64,000 nt of DNA, taken from NCBI GenBank assembly GCA_944393685.1, contig CALYAW010000005.1:54647-118646 (forward strand), read 5' to 3'. The notes under the pieces are model-generated. The model was not told the DNA's origin, ran no database searches, and saw nothing but the letters and a program-made list of their open reading frames with translations. The stretch's first letter is position 1. Every line of letters begins with the position of its first letter. Below, piece by piece: positions 8,985-18,346 of the stretch. The stretch comes from an uncultured Alphaproteobacteria bacterium. GTDB lineage: Bacteria > Pseudomonadota > Alphaproteobacteria > RF32 > CAG-239. The position numbers were made by a program, and so were the translations under genes.

Positions 8985-10163
8985 TCATTTTATAACTTCA
9001 TGAATCAAAAAGCTCTTAATCCAGCGCAAATCTTCGATTGGTAGTTTTGCCCCGAAAGCGATGGTTCTTTCTTCTGAAATGATGGAGACAAAATATCTTC
9101 CGCTTGCGGGATTTTGTGTCACGTCAATCGCTTCAATATCATCTTTGAAAATTTCATTATGCTTGGTTGAATAGGTCATATATTTGTGAGTATGAACGAT
9201 TTTATTTTTTTTAAGGACGAGCTTTTCTTTTCGAAACAAAAGTAAAATAGCCCCCAACAGCAAAAGAATGTTAAGAGTATAAAGAAAATAAAATGTATAC
9301 GAATTAGAAAGAATACCATTTTTGATTTGAGCGGTTGCAAGGCACAAAATGCCTATAATAATTGCCACACCGCACCAACCGATAATGTTGTATATATCCC
9401 AAATATTTTGGCGTTTTATAACAATTTTATCTTTTTTGCGAACATATTGAAGCGAGGAAGGGAGTTGAGCATAAGAGTCATAATCATCGGTAACATAGCC
9501 GAGCTTTGCCATTTCTTTAATAGATTTATCCAGATTTTTAATATCTCTGGCGCTTAATCCTTCGTCTGTGTTAATGAGGGCAGGCAGTTCAAAATAACGA
9601 GCATATTCCTTCCAGAGTCTGCGAACATTTTGTGGAGAAGTCGAAATATAAAGAGGTACAATACGTTCAGGATTCTTATGGTACAACTCAATAATATATC
9701 TGTTACCGTTAATAAATCCGGCTTGAAAAAGCTCGATTCTAAAACGAACGCCCAAATAATTTTTAATATTTTCCTGTATGATTCTTTTTTTACCAAAGAC
9801 GGGGCGATAGCCGATAATCATCGTTTTTCCGTCAAAAATAAATTTTTTGTATCTGATATAAGAGAAAAAAGCAGCCAACATCATGCCCAAACCCAGCATC
9901 ATAAACACGACGTCAAAAAAAGCAGGACTGATTAGCGGTGGATACAGCGGAATATCGCCGACAGGAGCCACTTCTGCCACATTGGCATTAGTGTATTTAA
10001 AACCGCTGAGCATTTCATAGAGGCCCAATACAAACAGCAGCAATCCGAAAATGAGGCCCGGCAACATAAACTGCCATCTTGTCCGATCGGATATTTTGGC
10101 AGGCAACCGATTTAGATTAAATTCCAACCTATGACTAAAATGGTTAGGCACAGTATAACTCAT
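8985..10163 (-). CDS. unknown four-span membrane protein
   Basis: A 392-residue protein I do not recognise. Hydrophobic pairs sit near residues 30-55 and 85-105 and again near 265-285 and 290-315, with soluble stretches between and after them; the pattern is two hairpins each followed by a domain rich in beta-forming residues, like PH-type membrane-associated domains, which is a guess. AAGGAAAAG precedes the ATG. It ends 88 bases upstream of the YfgM-like gene start and may head the der operon. It is divergent from the diguanylate cyclase gene. Confidence 0.7.
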   Translation of the reverse strand: MSYTVPNHFSHRLEFNLNRLPAKISDRTRWQFMLPGLIFGLLLFVLGLYEMLSGFKYTNANVAEVAPVGDIPLYPPLISPAFFDVVFMMLGLGMMLAAFFSYIRYKKFIFDGKTMIIGYRPVFGKKRIIQENIKNYLGVRFRIELFQAGFINGNRYIIELYHKNPERIVPLYISTSPQNVRRLWKEYARYFELPALINTDEGLSARDIKNLDKSIKEMAKLGYVTDDYDSYAQLPSSLQYVRKKDKIVIKRQNIWDIYNIIGWCGVAIIIGILCLATAQIKNGILSNSYTFYFLYTLNILLLLGAILLLFRKEKLVLKKNKIVHTHKYMTYSTKHNEIFKDDIEAIDVTQNPASGRYFVSIISEERTIAFGAKLPIEDLRWIKSFLIHEVIK

Positions 10164-10258
10164 ATGCTTTTCCTTATAAAAATCTCACAAGCACCATCAT
10201 GGTAACTCAAAACGTTTAAATAATCATCAATTTTTTGCAAATTTTAGTTTATATTAAC

Positions 10259-10292
10259 AATCTTAGGCTAATCTTGAAACAAGATTAAGATT
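10259..10292 (+). promoter_or_regulatory. 5' UTR hairpin before diguanylate cyclase
   Basis: Nested perfect inverted repeat: AATCTTG (10270-10276) pairs with CAAGATT (10280-10286) across an AAA loop, and AATCTT (10259-10264) pairs with AAGATT (10287-10292) after a five-base bulge. It ends six bases before the ribosome site (AAGGAG, 10299-10304), so it could influence translation of the cyclase. No T-run follows, so it is not a terminator. Confidence 0.45.
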
Positions 10293-10309
10293 ATATGCAA
10301 GGAGTAACA

Positions 10310-12049
10310 ATGGGAAATATTGAAGTATTCAACCAAAATTATATTTTCATACTGACACTGGCAACCTTGGGATTTTTGCTTTTTTCTTGTTTTTATGCGT
10401 CAGGGGATTCGGACAAATTATTTGCGCCGATGTGGATGCTTTTTATAGGCTTTGTGGCAGAATTTGCGGCAGAGGGAATAGTAGCGGCGGCCACAGAAGT
10501 GTACGCACAGGGAGGCAGTGTCGAAAGCTATATTTTTGCAGAATTACTGTTACTCTTGTTAGCAGCTATTTTTATGGGCATGGCTGCCACGTCTATTCTG
10601 GCGACAAATTTAGCAAGCTATATTTTTGCAGGTGCGATAGGTGCTTTGGGAGCAATTGCGATAGCGCTTTTTGTTTTTATTATTCCTGATGGCAATATAG
10701 TCAACAGCATGCGCTACATTTTTCCGTTAGCAGGTTTTGCGTGCATTGCAATTGGTTTCTGGGCAAAAGCAGGACAGGAACATCGAGGAGGCTTTTTGTT
10801 AGGAGCGGTAGCAGCCTCAGCGGTAGCGTTCTGGATTTTACTCAAATTTTTTGATTTTGCACCGGAGATTAAGGCAGCACCCTACATAGCGGCAATGTTT
10901 TACTTAACGATGGCTTTTGCCTTTATGATGATGAAGTCGGATATCCTTTACACTCGGATAGAAAAAGCCAATCAACAAATCGAAAAATACAATGATCGTA
11001 TTGAAGAAATGATACGCTTGTCGCCTTTTCCGATAATTATATCGCGTCTTGGTGATGATAAAATCATTTTAGCAAATAACAATGCATGTAAACTTTTTGG
11101 CATTAACGCCAAAGAACTGGATAGATATCATCTAAAAGATTTTTTTGCCGATTCGGATAATAGACAATTACTAACGGAACGTCTGGAAGCAGAAAAAGAA
11201 GTTCAGGATTTTGAAATACTCGTCAAAACGCCGACATCGGATACTCCGTTTTGGCTGTTAGCATCGGCAAATGTGATGGATTACAATTACGATTTAGTGC
11301 TCTATTCGGCGTTTCAGGATATTACTTCTCGTAAGAATAGAGAGAACTTACTTAAGAATCAAGCGATCAGAGATCCGCTAACTTCTTTATATAATAGACG
11401 ATATTTTGAAGACGAGGTTTCCAAGCAGATATTGGCTCTTAAAGCAAAAAACAGCCCGTATTCTGTTTTGATGTTGGATGCTGATTTCTTCAAGAAGGTA
11501 AACGATACATACGGGCACAAAACCGGTGATAAGGTACTTATTGAGTTGGCCTCCACGGCAGAAAGAGCTTTACGCGATAACGATATCGTCGCCAGATACG
11601 GAGGAGAAGAATTTGTCGTCTTTTTGCCGGGCATCAAAGCGGAAGATGGAAAAGGAGTGGCAGATAGATTGCGTCAAAGTATCGGAATGCAAACTGTTTA
11701 TTCGGATGATAACACGCCGGTTAAATTCACAGTCTCTGTAGGTGTGTCGTCTTCCGAAATTTCCGACAATGTAGACATGCTCATCAAAACAGCAGACGAA
11801 GCGCTTTACAAAGCTAAACAAAACGGAAGAAACCGCGTTGAGGTTTTTGAGGCGCATGATTTGGAAGCATTTATGGCACAAGGTCAGGTTGAGCGTAAGG
11901 ATGAAAGCCAAAATCATCATCCGATTTTTGATAAGGAAAAAAGTGCTGAAATTTCATTGCTTGACGGTATTGAAGAAAACAAAATAAGCGATGACAAAGT
12001 CTTCGTTGAAGAACAAAACATTTCGTCTCAAACCAATAAGGACGCTTAA
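10310..12049 (+). CDS. membrane PAS-GGDEF diguanylate cyclase
   Basis: Makes cyclic di-GMP from two GTP. 579 residues from the ATG at 10310, chosen because AAGGAG stands five bases before it; the in-frame ATG at 10295 overlaps that site. About seven hydrophobic spans occupy residues 1-215, a PAS-type sensor follows (about 240-345), then a GGDEF domain with active-site GGEEF near residues 429-433. The inhibitory I-site RxxD is present as RDND exactly five residues before GGEEF, so product inhibition is expected. The acidic tail of about 70 residues is unassigned. The stop overlaps the next start as TAATG. Confidence 0.93.
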   Translation: MGNIEVFNQNYIFILTLATLGFLLFSCFYASGDSDKLFAPMWMLFIGFVAEFAAEGIVAAATEVYAQGGSVESYIFAELLLLLLAAIFMGMAATSILATNLASYIFAGAIGALGAIAIALFVFIIPDGNIVNSMRYIFPLAGFACIAIGFWAKAGQEHRGGFLLGAVAASAVAFWILLKFFDFAPEIKAAPYIAAMFYLTMAFAFMMMKSDILYTRIEKANQQIEKYNDRIEEMIRLSPFPIIISRLGDDKIILANNNACKLFGINAKELDRYHLKDFFADSDNRQLLTERLEAEKEVQDFEILVKTPTSDTPFWLLASANVMDYNYDLVLYSAFQDITSRKNRENLLKNQAIRDPLTSLYNRRYFEDEVSKQILALKAKNSPYSVLMLDADFFKKVNDTYGHKTGDKVLIELASTAERALRDNDIVARYGGEEFVVFLPGIKAEDGKGVADRLRQSIGMQTVYSDDNTPVKFTVSVGVSSSEISDNVDMLIKTADEALYKAKQNGRNRVEVFEAHDLEAFMAQGQVERKDESQNHHPIFDKEKSAEISLLDGIEENKISDDKVFVEEQNISSQTNKDA

Positions 12050-13179
12050 TGAGGTGTGATTTAGCAGACAAATGCGGAGGATGTGTATACCGAAATCTTG
12101 CGGAAGAAGATTATCGGAAATTAAAAATTGCGAATTTTCAAAAAATTCTGGCGCCTCTCGGAAATATAAATTTGGGTCAGCCGATATTTATTGCCGATTC
12201 GACCAGACGTCGAGCCTCTTTGGCTTTTAGATACCACAAAAAACAATTACAATTAGGTTTTAATCAAAGCCGTAGTGAAAGATTGGTCGATGTACCTATT
12301 TGTCCTTTGCTGACGCCCAAACTAAATGATGTATTAGCGAATATACGACGTCTTGTTACAACAGTTTGCAGCATTCCCTATACTCTTCAAAAAGGAAAAA
12401 AGAGGGTGCCGCAAAACATAACATCGGGAGATGTATGGTTGTGCGAAGCGGCAAATGGTGTAGATGTTGTCTTGGAATATGATGCACCGCTTGAACTCAA
12501 TCATAGAATGGCTCTTTTTGAACAGCTTCAATCAATGCCGGATATTATTCGTTTATCACACCGACGCCAATCAACGGAAGCAGCAGAGCCAATCATGGAG
12601 AAATCAAAGCCGTTTATCAAAATGGGAGGTTTTGATGTTTATATTCCGGCAGGCACATTTTTGCAGCCCTCACGCGAAGGAGAGCAAAGTCTGATTTCTC
12701 TGGTGCAATCATATATGGGCAATACAGAAGGAAAAATGGCAGATTTATTTTGCGGAGTAGGAACATTTTCTTACATTTTGGCTCAAAATATCAAAAATAA
12801 AATAACATCGATAGATTCTTCTTCAGACCTGCTTAAAGGGTTTAATGAGTCTATCAAAGCCAATCAAATTCCAAACATAGAAATAGCAACTAAAAATTTA
12901 TTTAAGTACCCGTTAGATGTCACAGAATTAAGAGAATATAAGGCTTTGGTGATAGATCCTCCGCGAGCCGGATGTGCTGCACAGGCACGTTGTCTGGCGG
13001 CATTATCAAATCAGCAACGTCCGGAAAAGATTATCATGATTTCCTGTAATCCGCGAACCTTCGTCAATGATGCACAAATATTACTAACAGGAGGATACAG
13101 ATGCCGAGAGGTTACAATGGTTGATCAATTTGTATATTCTGACCACAGCGAATTGGTTGCCTTATTTACAAAAGAGTAA
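12049..13179 (+). CDS. 23S rRNA (uracil-5)-methyltransferase, RlmC/RlmD family
   Basis: SAM-dependent 5-methyluridine methyltransferase of the TrmA/RlmC/RlmD group. 376 residues with no N-terminal TRAM domain, which fits RlmC-type better than RlmD. Iron-sulfur cysteines are visible at the start (C3, C9, C12 in a CGGC context) plus PIC near residue 87. The Rossmann motif reads DLFCGVGTFS, then IDPPRAGC, the catalytic SCNPRTF, and the terminal HSELVALF with the general-base Glu. Translationally coupled to the diguanylate cyclase by a 1-base overlap. Which uridine is modified cannot be told from sequence. Confidence 0.88.
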   Translation: MRCDLADKCGGCVYRNLAEEDYRKLKIANFQKILAPLGNINLGQPIFIADSTRRRASLAFRYHKKQLQLGFNQSRSERLVDVPICPLLTPKLNDVLANIRRLVTTVCSIPYTLQKGKKRVPQNITSGDVWLCEAANGVDVVLEYDAPLELNHRMALFEQLQSMPDIIRLSHRRQSTEAAEPIMEKSKPFIKMGGFDVYIPAGTFLQPSREGEQSLISLVQSYMGNTEGKMADLFCGVGTFSYILAQNIKNKITSIDSSSDLLKGFNESIKANQIPNIEIATKNLFKYPLDVTELREYKALVIDPPRAGCAAQARCLAALSNQQRPEKIIMISCNPRTFVNDAQILLTGGYRCREVTMVDQFVYSDHSELVALFTKE

Positions 13180-13200
13180 AGTTAATTTAGAGTAGAGAAC

Positions 13201-13866
13201 ATGATAAAAGATTTATTCAAAATAATAGGGATGATATTGGTTGTTTCCGCTTGCGCTCCGTCTCTTCGGGAAGCTGATTATAGATGCCCGAATGTCAAAA
13301 TTCCGCGCTCCACGGCATATGTTATCCAAAAAGCGGCCTATATTGATGAGGTCAGGATAGAATTAATTGGTTATGAGGGATATTGCTTGAATACCAACAC
13401 GGTGAACAGACGTTATGCGGCCATCAAACCATTATTTAAGATTCAACGTTTACGGGAAGGGTATGATACAAGGATTGATTTTTCGTATTATACAGAAACA
13501 ATAAAAGGTCCACCGGAGTTTTTGGGGAGAAAAGTTCAGTTTGCCTCGGTTGATATTCCGCGTGACATCACGGAAAAAGAGTTTTCAGGCCGAGAAATAA
13601 GAGTGCGTATTCCAACAGAAGGTTACAATGACTTTACGATTTTGTTGGGAATGGATGTGTCTCCGGCAGAATATGACGCCAATCAAAAGAGTTTTGATAT
13701 AGAGTATAGGTATTTAAGTACAGAAGAACTAAAAGCATACCAAACACCGCTAAAGCCGCGCATTATAGAGGTTGATGAAGCGCCGGCGGTTCAATATGTT
13801 CCGCTGCGACCACTTCCGGTCAAGCAGCCTGCGCCGGCTAAAAATGACTGCGGTTGTGATTTATAA
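13201..13866 (+). CDS. hypothetical lipoprotein
   Basis: A 221-residue protein with a short N-terminal hydrophobic segment ending in lipobox VSAC (Cys about residue 18), so probably an outer-membrane lipoprotein. The body is beta-rich without a motif I recognise; the tail is proline-rich (LRPLPVKQPAPAK) and ends in CGCDL. It sits 21 bases after the methyltransferase and 21 bases before transketolase, in one plus-strand run. Confidence 0.7.
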   Translation: MIKDLFKIIGMILVVSACAPSLREADYRCPNVKIPRSTAYVIQKAAYIDEVRIELIGYEGYCLNTNTVNRRYAAIKPLFKIQRLREGYDTRIDFSYYTETIKGPPEFLGRKVQFASVDIPRDITEKEFSGREIRVRIPTEGYNDFTILLGMDVSPAEYDANQKSFDIEYRYLSTEELKAYQTPLKPRIIEVDEAPAVQYVPLRPLPVKQPAPAKNDCGCDL

Positions 13867-13887
13867 AAGTAAAACAGGAGAAACAAA

Positions 13888-15864
13888 ATGAATTTTTGCA
13901 AAAAGAAAGCCCAATCTCAAAGCATGGCCGATGCGATTCGTTTTTTGAGTGCGGATGCAATAGAAAAAGCCAATTCTGGACATCCCGGCATGCCGTTAGG
14001 TATGGCGGATGTAGCTACTGTTTTATTTTCACGTTTTATCAAAATAAATCCCGAAGCTCCGCATTGGTTTGACAGAGACCGTTTTGTTCTTTCGGCTGGT
14101 CATGGTTCAATGTTGTTATATTCATTGTTTTATCTTCTCGGATACAAAGATATCAGCCTAGAAGATATCAAACAATTTCGTCAACTTGGAGCAAAGACGG
14201 CAGGTCATCCGGAGTATGGTCACCTTTCGGGAATAGACATGACCACAGGTCCGCTCGGTCAAGGAATTAGCTCAGCCGTAGGAATGGCTCTTGCTGAACG
14301 ATTAATCGCGGCAAAATATGGAGAAGACGTTTGCAGTCATTATACATATGTTTTTGCCGGAGACGGTTGTTTGATGGAAGGAATTTCAGAAGAAGCCATT
14401 TCTTTTGCAGGACATTTGAAATTGAGGAAGTTAATTGTTTTTTGGGATAATAATAATATAACGATAGATGGTCATGTCGATGCCGCCAATTCAACGGATC
14501 AGCGCAAACGTTTTGAGGCATGCGGCTGGAACACATTAGAAGTTGATGGTCACAATCAAAAACAAATAGCCAGAGCAATTTTAAAAGCACAAAAATCTTC
14601 TAAGCCGACGCTAATTTCCTGCAAAACAAAAATTGGTTATGGAGCGCCGACCAAATGTGGCACATCCAAGTGTCACGGTTCTCCGCTTGGAGCAGAGGAA
14701 TTATCCGCCATGCGAAAAGCATTAAATTGGAGTGCCGAGCCTTTTAATGTTCCGGAAGATATTCTTTTATCCTGGCGAGAAGCGGGAAAGAGAAGTGTGA
14801 GCGCATATAAAGATTGGCAAGCCAGAGCCAAGGCAAAAGGGCGCGAATTTAATGATGTAGTCAATGGAAAATTGCCCAAGAATTGGGATAAAGAGTTAAA
14901 CAAGCTAAAAGAAACTTCCATCAAAGAAAAGACTAAAGTGGCAACACGCAAGGCCTCGCAGATGTGTCTGGAAGCAATAATGCCACATATTCCTCAAATA
15001 GTTGGGGGTTCAGCTGATTTAGCCGCCTCTAACTTAACATTGAGCAAAGTTTCTAAAACCGTGACATCCAAGGATTATAACGGCAATAATATAATGTATG
15101 GTATCCGAGAGCATGTTATGGGAGCAATCATGAATGGCATGTCATTACACGGAGGCATCATACCATTTGGCGGAACATTTTTTGTCTTTTCGGATTACAT
15201 GCGTCCTTCGCAACGATTGGCAGCTCTGATGGGAATACGCGTTATATATGTATTAACTCACGATTCCATCGGTGTTGGAGAAGATGGACCGACACATCAG
15301 CCGATTGAGCATTTAGCTTCATATCGTTGTATGCCCAATATACTGACATTTCGTCCGTGTGACGTTGTTGAAACGGCGGAATCATGGCAAATAGCACTTG
15401 AGACGGAAAACAAACCGAGTATTTTGGCGTTGACCCGTCAAGGTTTACCGATGTTACGCACATCTTGTGCCGAAAATCTCACGGCCAGGGGAGCCTATAT
15501 TATATCGGAAGCAAAAAACAAACGCCAAGCCACAATCATAGCAACAGGTTCAGAAGTTTCGATGGCAATAGAAGCTCAAGCAAAATTGGCAGAGGAAGGA
15601 ATAGATGTTGCGGTGGTATCCATGCCGTGTTGTGAGCTTTTTGATGCACAATCACCGACCTATCAAGAACAAGTTTTGGGTAAAGCGCCGCGAGTTGCGG
15701 TTGAGGCCGCATCCAAATTTGGATGGGAAAAATATGTCGGATTAGATGGTGACATAATCGGAATGGATGGATTCGGCGCCTCGGGTCCGGCCGGAGAATT
15801 ATATAAATATTTCGGCATAACGGTAGAAGAGGTTGTAGATAGTGTCAAGAGCCTGATAAAATAG
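13888..15864 (+). CDS. tkt: transketolase
   Basis: Thiamine-diphosphate enzyme of the non-oxidative pentose phosphate pathway, moving two-carbon units between sugar phosphates. 658 residues, normal length. Visible: N-terminal HPGMPLG and TGPLGQG, the thiamine-binding GDGCLMEG...NN motif near residues 155-190, the pyrimidine-domain GIREHVMG with its catalytic Glu, and the VGEDGPTHQPIE segment. AGGAGAAA precedes the ATG. rpe (20.3 kb) and class II aldolase (18.3 kb) of the same metabolic area lie nearby but in separate units. Ends at a strong terminator. Confidence 0.97.
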   Translation: MNFCKKKAQSQSMADAIRFLSADAIEKANSGHPGMPLGMADVATVLFSRFIKINPEAPHWFDRDRFVLSAGHGSMLLYSLFYLLGYKDISLEDIKQFRQLGAKTAGHPEYGHLSGIDMTTGPLGQGISSAVGMALAERLIAAKYGEDVCSHYTYVFAGDGCLMEGISEEAISFAGHLKLRKLIVFWDNNNITIDGHVDAANSTDQRKRFEACGWNTLEVDGHNQKQIARAILKAQKSSKPTLISCKTKIGYGAPTKCGTSKCHGSPLGAEELSAMRKALNWSAEPFNVPEDILLSWREAGKRSVSAYKDWQARAKAKGREFNDVVNGKLPKNWDKELNKLKETSIKEKTKVATRKASQMCLEAIMPHIPQIVGGSADLAASNLTLSKVSKTVTSKDYNGNNIMYGIREHVMGAIMNGMSLHGGIIPFGGTFFVFSDYMRPSQRLAALMGIRVIYVLTHDSIGVGEDGPTHQPIEHLASYRCMPNILTFRPCDVVETAESWQIALETENKPSILALTRQGLPMLRTSCAENLTARGAYIISEAKNKRQATIIATGSEVSMAIEAQAKLAEEGIDVAVVSMPCCELFDAQSPTYQEQVLGKAPRVAVEAASKFGWEKYVGLDGDIIGMDGFGASGPAGELYKYFGITVEEVVDSVKSLIK

Positions 15865-15880
15865 AAGTATGCAAAGAAAG

Positions 15881-15914
15881 AAAAGCTCTCTCTATAATGG
15901 GAGAGCTTTTTTTT
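15881..15914 (+). terminator. intrinsic terminator after tkt
   Basis: Stem AAAAGCTCTC (15881-15890) pairs perfectly with GAGAGCTTTT (15901-15910), ten-base loop, followed by continuous T to 15914. Confidence 0.9.
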
Positions 15915-15934
15915 GTATCTTTTTTTGCCATTCA

Positions 15935-15943
15935 TGGTATAAT
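15935..15943 (+). promoter_or_regulatory. extended -10 promoter for the 450-residue gene
   Basis: TGG followed by a perfect TATAAT (15938-15943), an extended -10 element; the best -35 candidate, TTGTAT at 15913-15918, is 19 bases away. It lies between the tkt terminator and the next ATG at 15965, giving a very short leader and independent transcription. Confidence 0.6.
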
Positions 15944-15964
15944 CACCAGAAAAAAGGCAAGATT

Positions 15965-17317
15965 ATGAAAAAAAAGAACAAGATATGGCTTGGTTTTACA
16001 CTGACTTCGGCTCTGCTTACAGGAACGTCTTTGGGCGGATATTATTATACTATGGAGCACTTTGAGCCGGCATTATATCATGAAGAACGAATTGTTATTA
16101 ATGGAGATACCTTATCTCAGGCAGAATTTGCGGAACGTATAGAAAAAGAGAACGGTGTTTGGTATTATCAAGCACCGGAAGATTCAAGCAAAATAGATTT
16201 ATATGCTCTTTCCGACTATAAAATCAAAGGAGACCGTCGTTATCGTTTGTATCAAAACTTGGAGTTGGAAAAGAGTGTTGATACGATTTTGGTAAAAAGG
16301 GATAATCAAGAAAAAAAGTTATATTATTTTTATGGTCCGAACGACAGTATATCTAATCTTCCTTCAATGGGCTCAATGGATTGGAACAAACTTAATATAC
16401 GCCATTTTGTTTCAGATGATCCCAAAATACAAGCTCAACTAGAAATTTATAATAATGCGCTTAATTGTACCGAAGATCATGAAAAGCAACATTTCAAAGG
16501 AGCGCAGGCAGGTTTGATGCGCAGCGGACGAAGCTATGAAACGGTGTTTGGTGATAATTGCATGGATGAGGTTGCCGCCAACATTGCTCAGCTGATGAGA
16601 CAACGAAGAAACTATCAACAGCACGGAGAAGATGAAAAATATATTACGCCTCGGTTTAATTTTTATAAAGAATGGCTAAAAAAGGCATCCCATTCTGAGG
16701 AGGCCAAGTATTCTCCGTCAAGCCTAAAAACAATTTTTGCAGATACCTGTATGTGCGAAATATCAGATAGTATTGCGGAATTTTTAAAATGGCGTCAGGG
16801 GTTTGTGAATAAAGGCGGTCAGATTCCTCTAGGTTATAAGTTTTATGATAAATGGCTTTTGCGTTTTCCCTTTCAAGCAGAAAATATATCGGTTGAAGAG
16901 GCGGCATTTATTGCAAACGGAGTTTTTGACAGTTGGAAGAAAGAGAAATTTCCAATATATATAAAACGCAACGCAGATAGAGCAATTTATATTTTACGAG
17001 AAGCCAATTACAACGGCTGTCAGGACAATCCGAAAGAGCATGCGCAACTGATGCATCAAGTATTTTTGATTGAAGGAATTGATTTTTATCAGTTTATTGA
17101 GGGTCGCGAGCAAGAATTTATAAATGACTTGCCTCAGAAACAGCAAGAAAGATTTTCTTCATTGTTGAAGATCAAAAAAAATCAAATGAGCTATTTTGAG
17201 AAAGTTGGTCAGCTGACACAAAACAGCCCCACCAAGAAAGATATACACTTCCAAAATGTAAAACGAAAGCATGAGTGGAATAAATTGACAAACAAAATTC
17301 TCGGTCGCGGGAGATAA
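15965..17317 (+). CDS. membrane-anchored protein with HEXXH motif and internal repeat
   Basis: Unrecognised, 450 residues from the ATG at 15965 (MKKKNKIWLG), preferred over an in-frame start at 15869 that lies before the tkt terminator. N-terminal signal or anchor segment (about 7-28). A zinc-peptidase-like HEKQH is at 172-176 and an acidic DE at 201-202 lies where the third zinc ligand of gluzincins would be. Residues about 196-241 and 258-301 are an internal duplication: DNCMDEVAANIAQLM against DTCMCEISDSIAEFL, then FNFYKEWL against YKFYDKWL. The rest is helical and charged. Peptidase activity is inference from one short motif. Confidence 0.65.
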   Translation: MKKKNKIWLGFTLTSALLTGTSLGGYYYTMEHFEPALYHEERIVINGDTLSQAEFAERIEKENGVWYYQAPEDSSKIDLYALSDYKIKGDRRYRLYQNLELEKSVDTILVKRDNQEKKLYYFYGPNDSISNLPSMGSMDWNKLNIRHFVSDDPKIQAQLEIYNNALNCTEDHEKQHFKGAQAGLMRSGRSYETVFGDNCMDEVAANIAQLMRQRRNYQQHGEDEKYITPRFNFYKEWLKKASHSEEAKYSPSSLKTIFADTCMCEISDSIAEFLKWRQGFVNKGGQIPLGYKFYDKWLLRFPFQAENISVEEAAFIANGVFDSWKKEKFPIYIKRNADRAIYILREANYNGCQDNPKEHAQLMHQVFLIEGIDFYQFIEGREQEFINDLPQKQQERFSSLLKIKKNQMSYFEKVGQLTQNSPTKKDIHFQNVKRKHEWNKLTNKILGRGR

Positions 17318-17394
17318 GATGTCCGATATTTTTATATTTTTTTAACCGCACGTGTGCAAAAAATAAAGCAGCACAACTATTTTAAGGAAAAATC

Positions 17395-17658
17395 ATGAAC
17401 ATTATCGGAGAAATAATCGGCTATGCCGCGGGGATTTGTACGGCTTTATGCTTTCTGCCGCAAAGCATAAAAACCATTGTAAGTAAAAATGTCAAATCAT
17501 TATCTTTTTGGAGTTATTTATTTTATTGCTTAGGAATTTTGCTGTGGATTATATACGGTTTTTATATTGGTTCTGTGCAAATGGTTATCTTTAATGCCTT
17601 TTCATTGATTTTTGCGGGTATTGTATTTGTAATGATAATAAAATACAGGCATTCATAG
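17395..17658 (+). CDS. SemiSWEET sugar transporter
   Basis: 87 residues forming three membrane helices, the size of a bacterial SemiSWEET, which dimerises to pass sugars. The PQ-loop signature FLPQSIK sits in the first helix, followed by the conserved NVKSLSFWSY segment and the Asn-containing third helix (FNAFSL). AAGGAAAA precedes the ATG. Monocistronic-looking; the substrate cannot be read from sequence. Confidence 0.9.
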   Translation: MNIIGEIIGYAAGICTALCFLPQSIKTIVSKNVKSLSFWSYLFYCLGILLWIIYGFYIGSVQMVIFNAFSLIFAGIVFVMIIKYRHS

Positions 17659-17661
17659 GTA

Positions 17662-17690
17662 TTGACAAAATTTCCAAAAAGGAATAAGCT
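17662..17690 (+). promoter_or_regulatory. candidate promoter for the 160-residue gene
   Basis: Perfect TTGACA at 17662-17667, 17 bases, then a weak TAAGCT at 17685-17690. The predicted transcript would start about 20 bases before the ATG at 17720, which has no visible Shine-Dalgarno site, only an A/T-rich leader. Confidence 0.45.
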
Positions 17691-17719
17691 CAAACCTGAA
17701 AAATTAAATATATTAAATT

Positions 17720-18202
17720 ATGGAACAACAAACCCAAGTTAAGACAGCACCTCGTAAAACCGACGCTGTTAACGTAGTATGGCGCAGCCATGCTGCCAAC
17801 ATAATGAGAAACGTGTGTCCAAGTGTAAAAGACAAGGAAGTTTGTCTTGGTCGTCTCAAGCTAAACGATAGCAGTCATAAAAGATTGCAAGGTTATGTCG
17901 TTTTTTATGCGCTTGTAGCTCGCAAAGATTTATCCTTGAAAAAACGGATAGGTCTGTGGTGGAAAGAAAGAAAGTCGAAGAAATCGGATGAATACATCAT
18001 CATGGTTAAGGCTTTTAAAAACGAGCGTAACAAGCCGCGTAAGGCTTTTATATTACCTTTGTCTTCTTTGATAGAAGAAAAGGAATATCGCCCAAACGAC
18101 ACATTCAGAGCAGTGACCAATACCGAATGGCGCTACGCAGTCCGAGGTCAAGACTGTGAAATTCTGACAGAAACGTTTTATCAATATGAAAAAAGAAAAT
18201 AA
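17720..18202 (+). CDS. hypothetical basic protein
   Basis: 160 residues, no signal peptide or membrane span, strongly basic in the middle (KKRIGLWWKERKSKKS). No family recognised. The coding frame is supported by its own -35/-10 pair upstream and an intrinsic terminator 20 bases after the stop. The ATG lacks a recognisable ribosome site, so initiation may be inefficient or near-leaderless. Confidence 0.65.
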   Translation: MEQQTQVKTAPRKTDAVNVVWRSHAANIMRNVCPSVKDKEVCLGRLKLNDSSHKRLQGYVVFYALVARKDLSLKKRIGLWWKERKSKKSDEYIIMVKAFKNERNKPRKAFILPLSSLIEEKEYRPNDTFRAVTNTEWRYAVRGQDCEILTETFYQYEKRK

Positions 18203-18222
18203 CCTTAATTGGGAATAGACAA

Positions 18223-18261
18223 AAGAGCCCCCGCAATCTAAAATTGCCGGAGCTTTTTTTT
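18223..18261 (+). terminator. intrinsic terminator
   Basis: Stem 18223-18237 with 18243-18257, two internal mismatches, five-base loop, then T to 18261. Confidence 0.8.
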
Positions 18262-18282
18262 GTGCCCAAAAACAAAAATTTG

Positions 18283-18310
18283 TTGCAAAAAAACATCTCC
18301 GCTATATATT
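18283..18310 (+). promoter_or_regulatory. candidate fba promoter
   Basis: TTGCAA at 18283-18288, 16 bases, TATATT at 18305-18310, lying between the upstream terminator and the aldolase ATG at 18347. Confidence 0.55.
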
Positions 18311-18346
18311 AACCGCAGTTAGTTTATAAAAATCAAGGAGAAAAAC

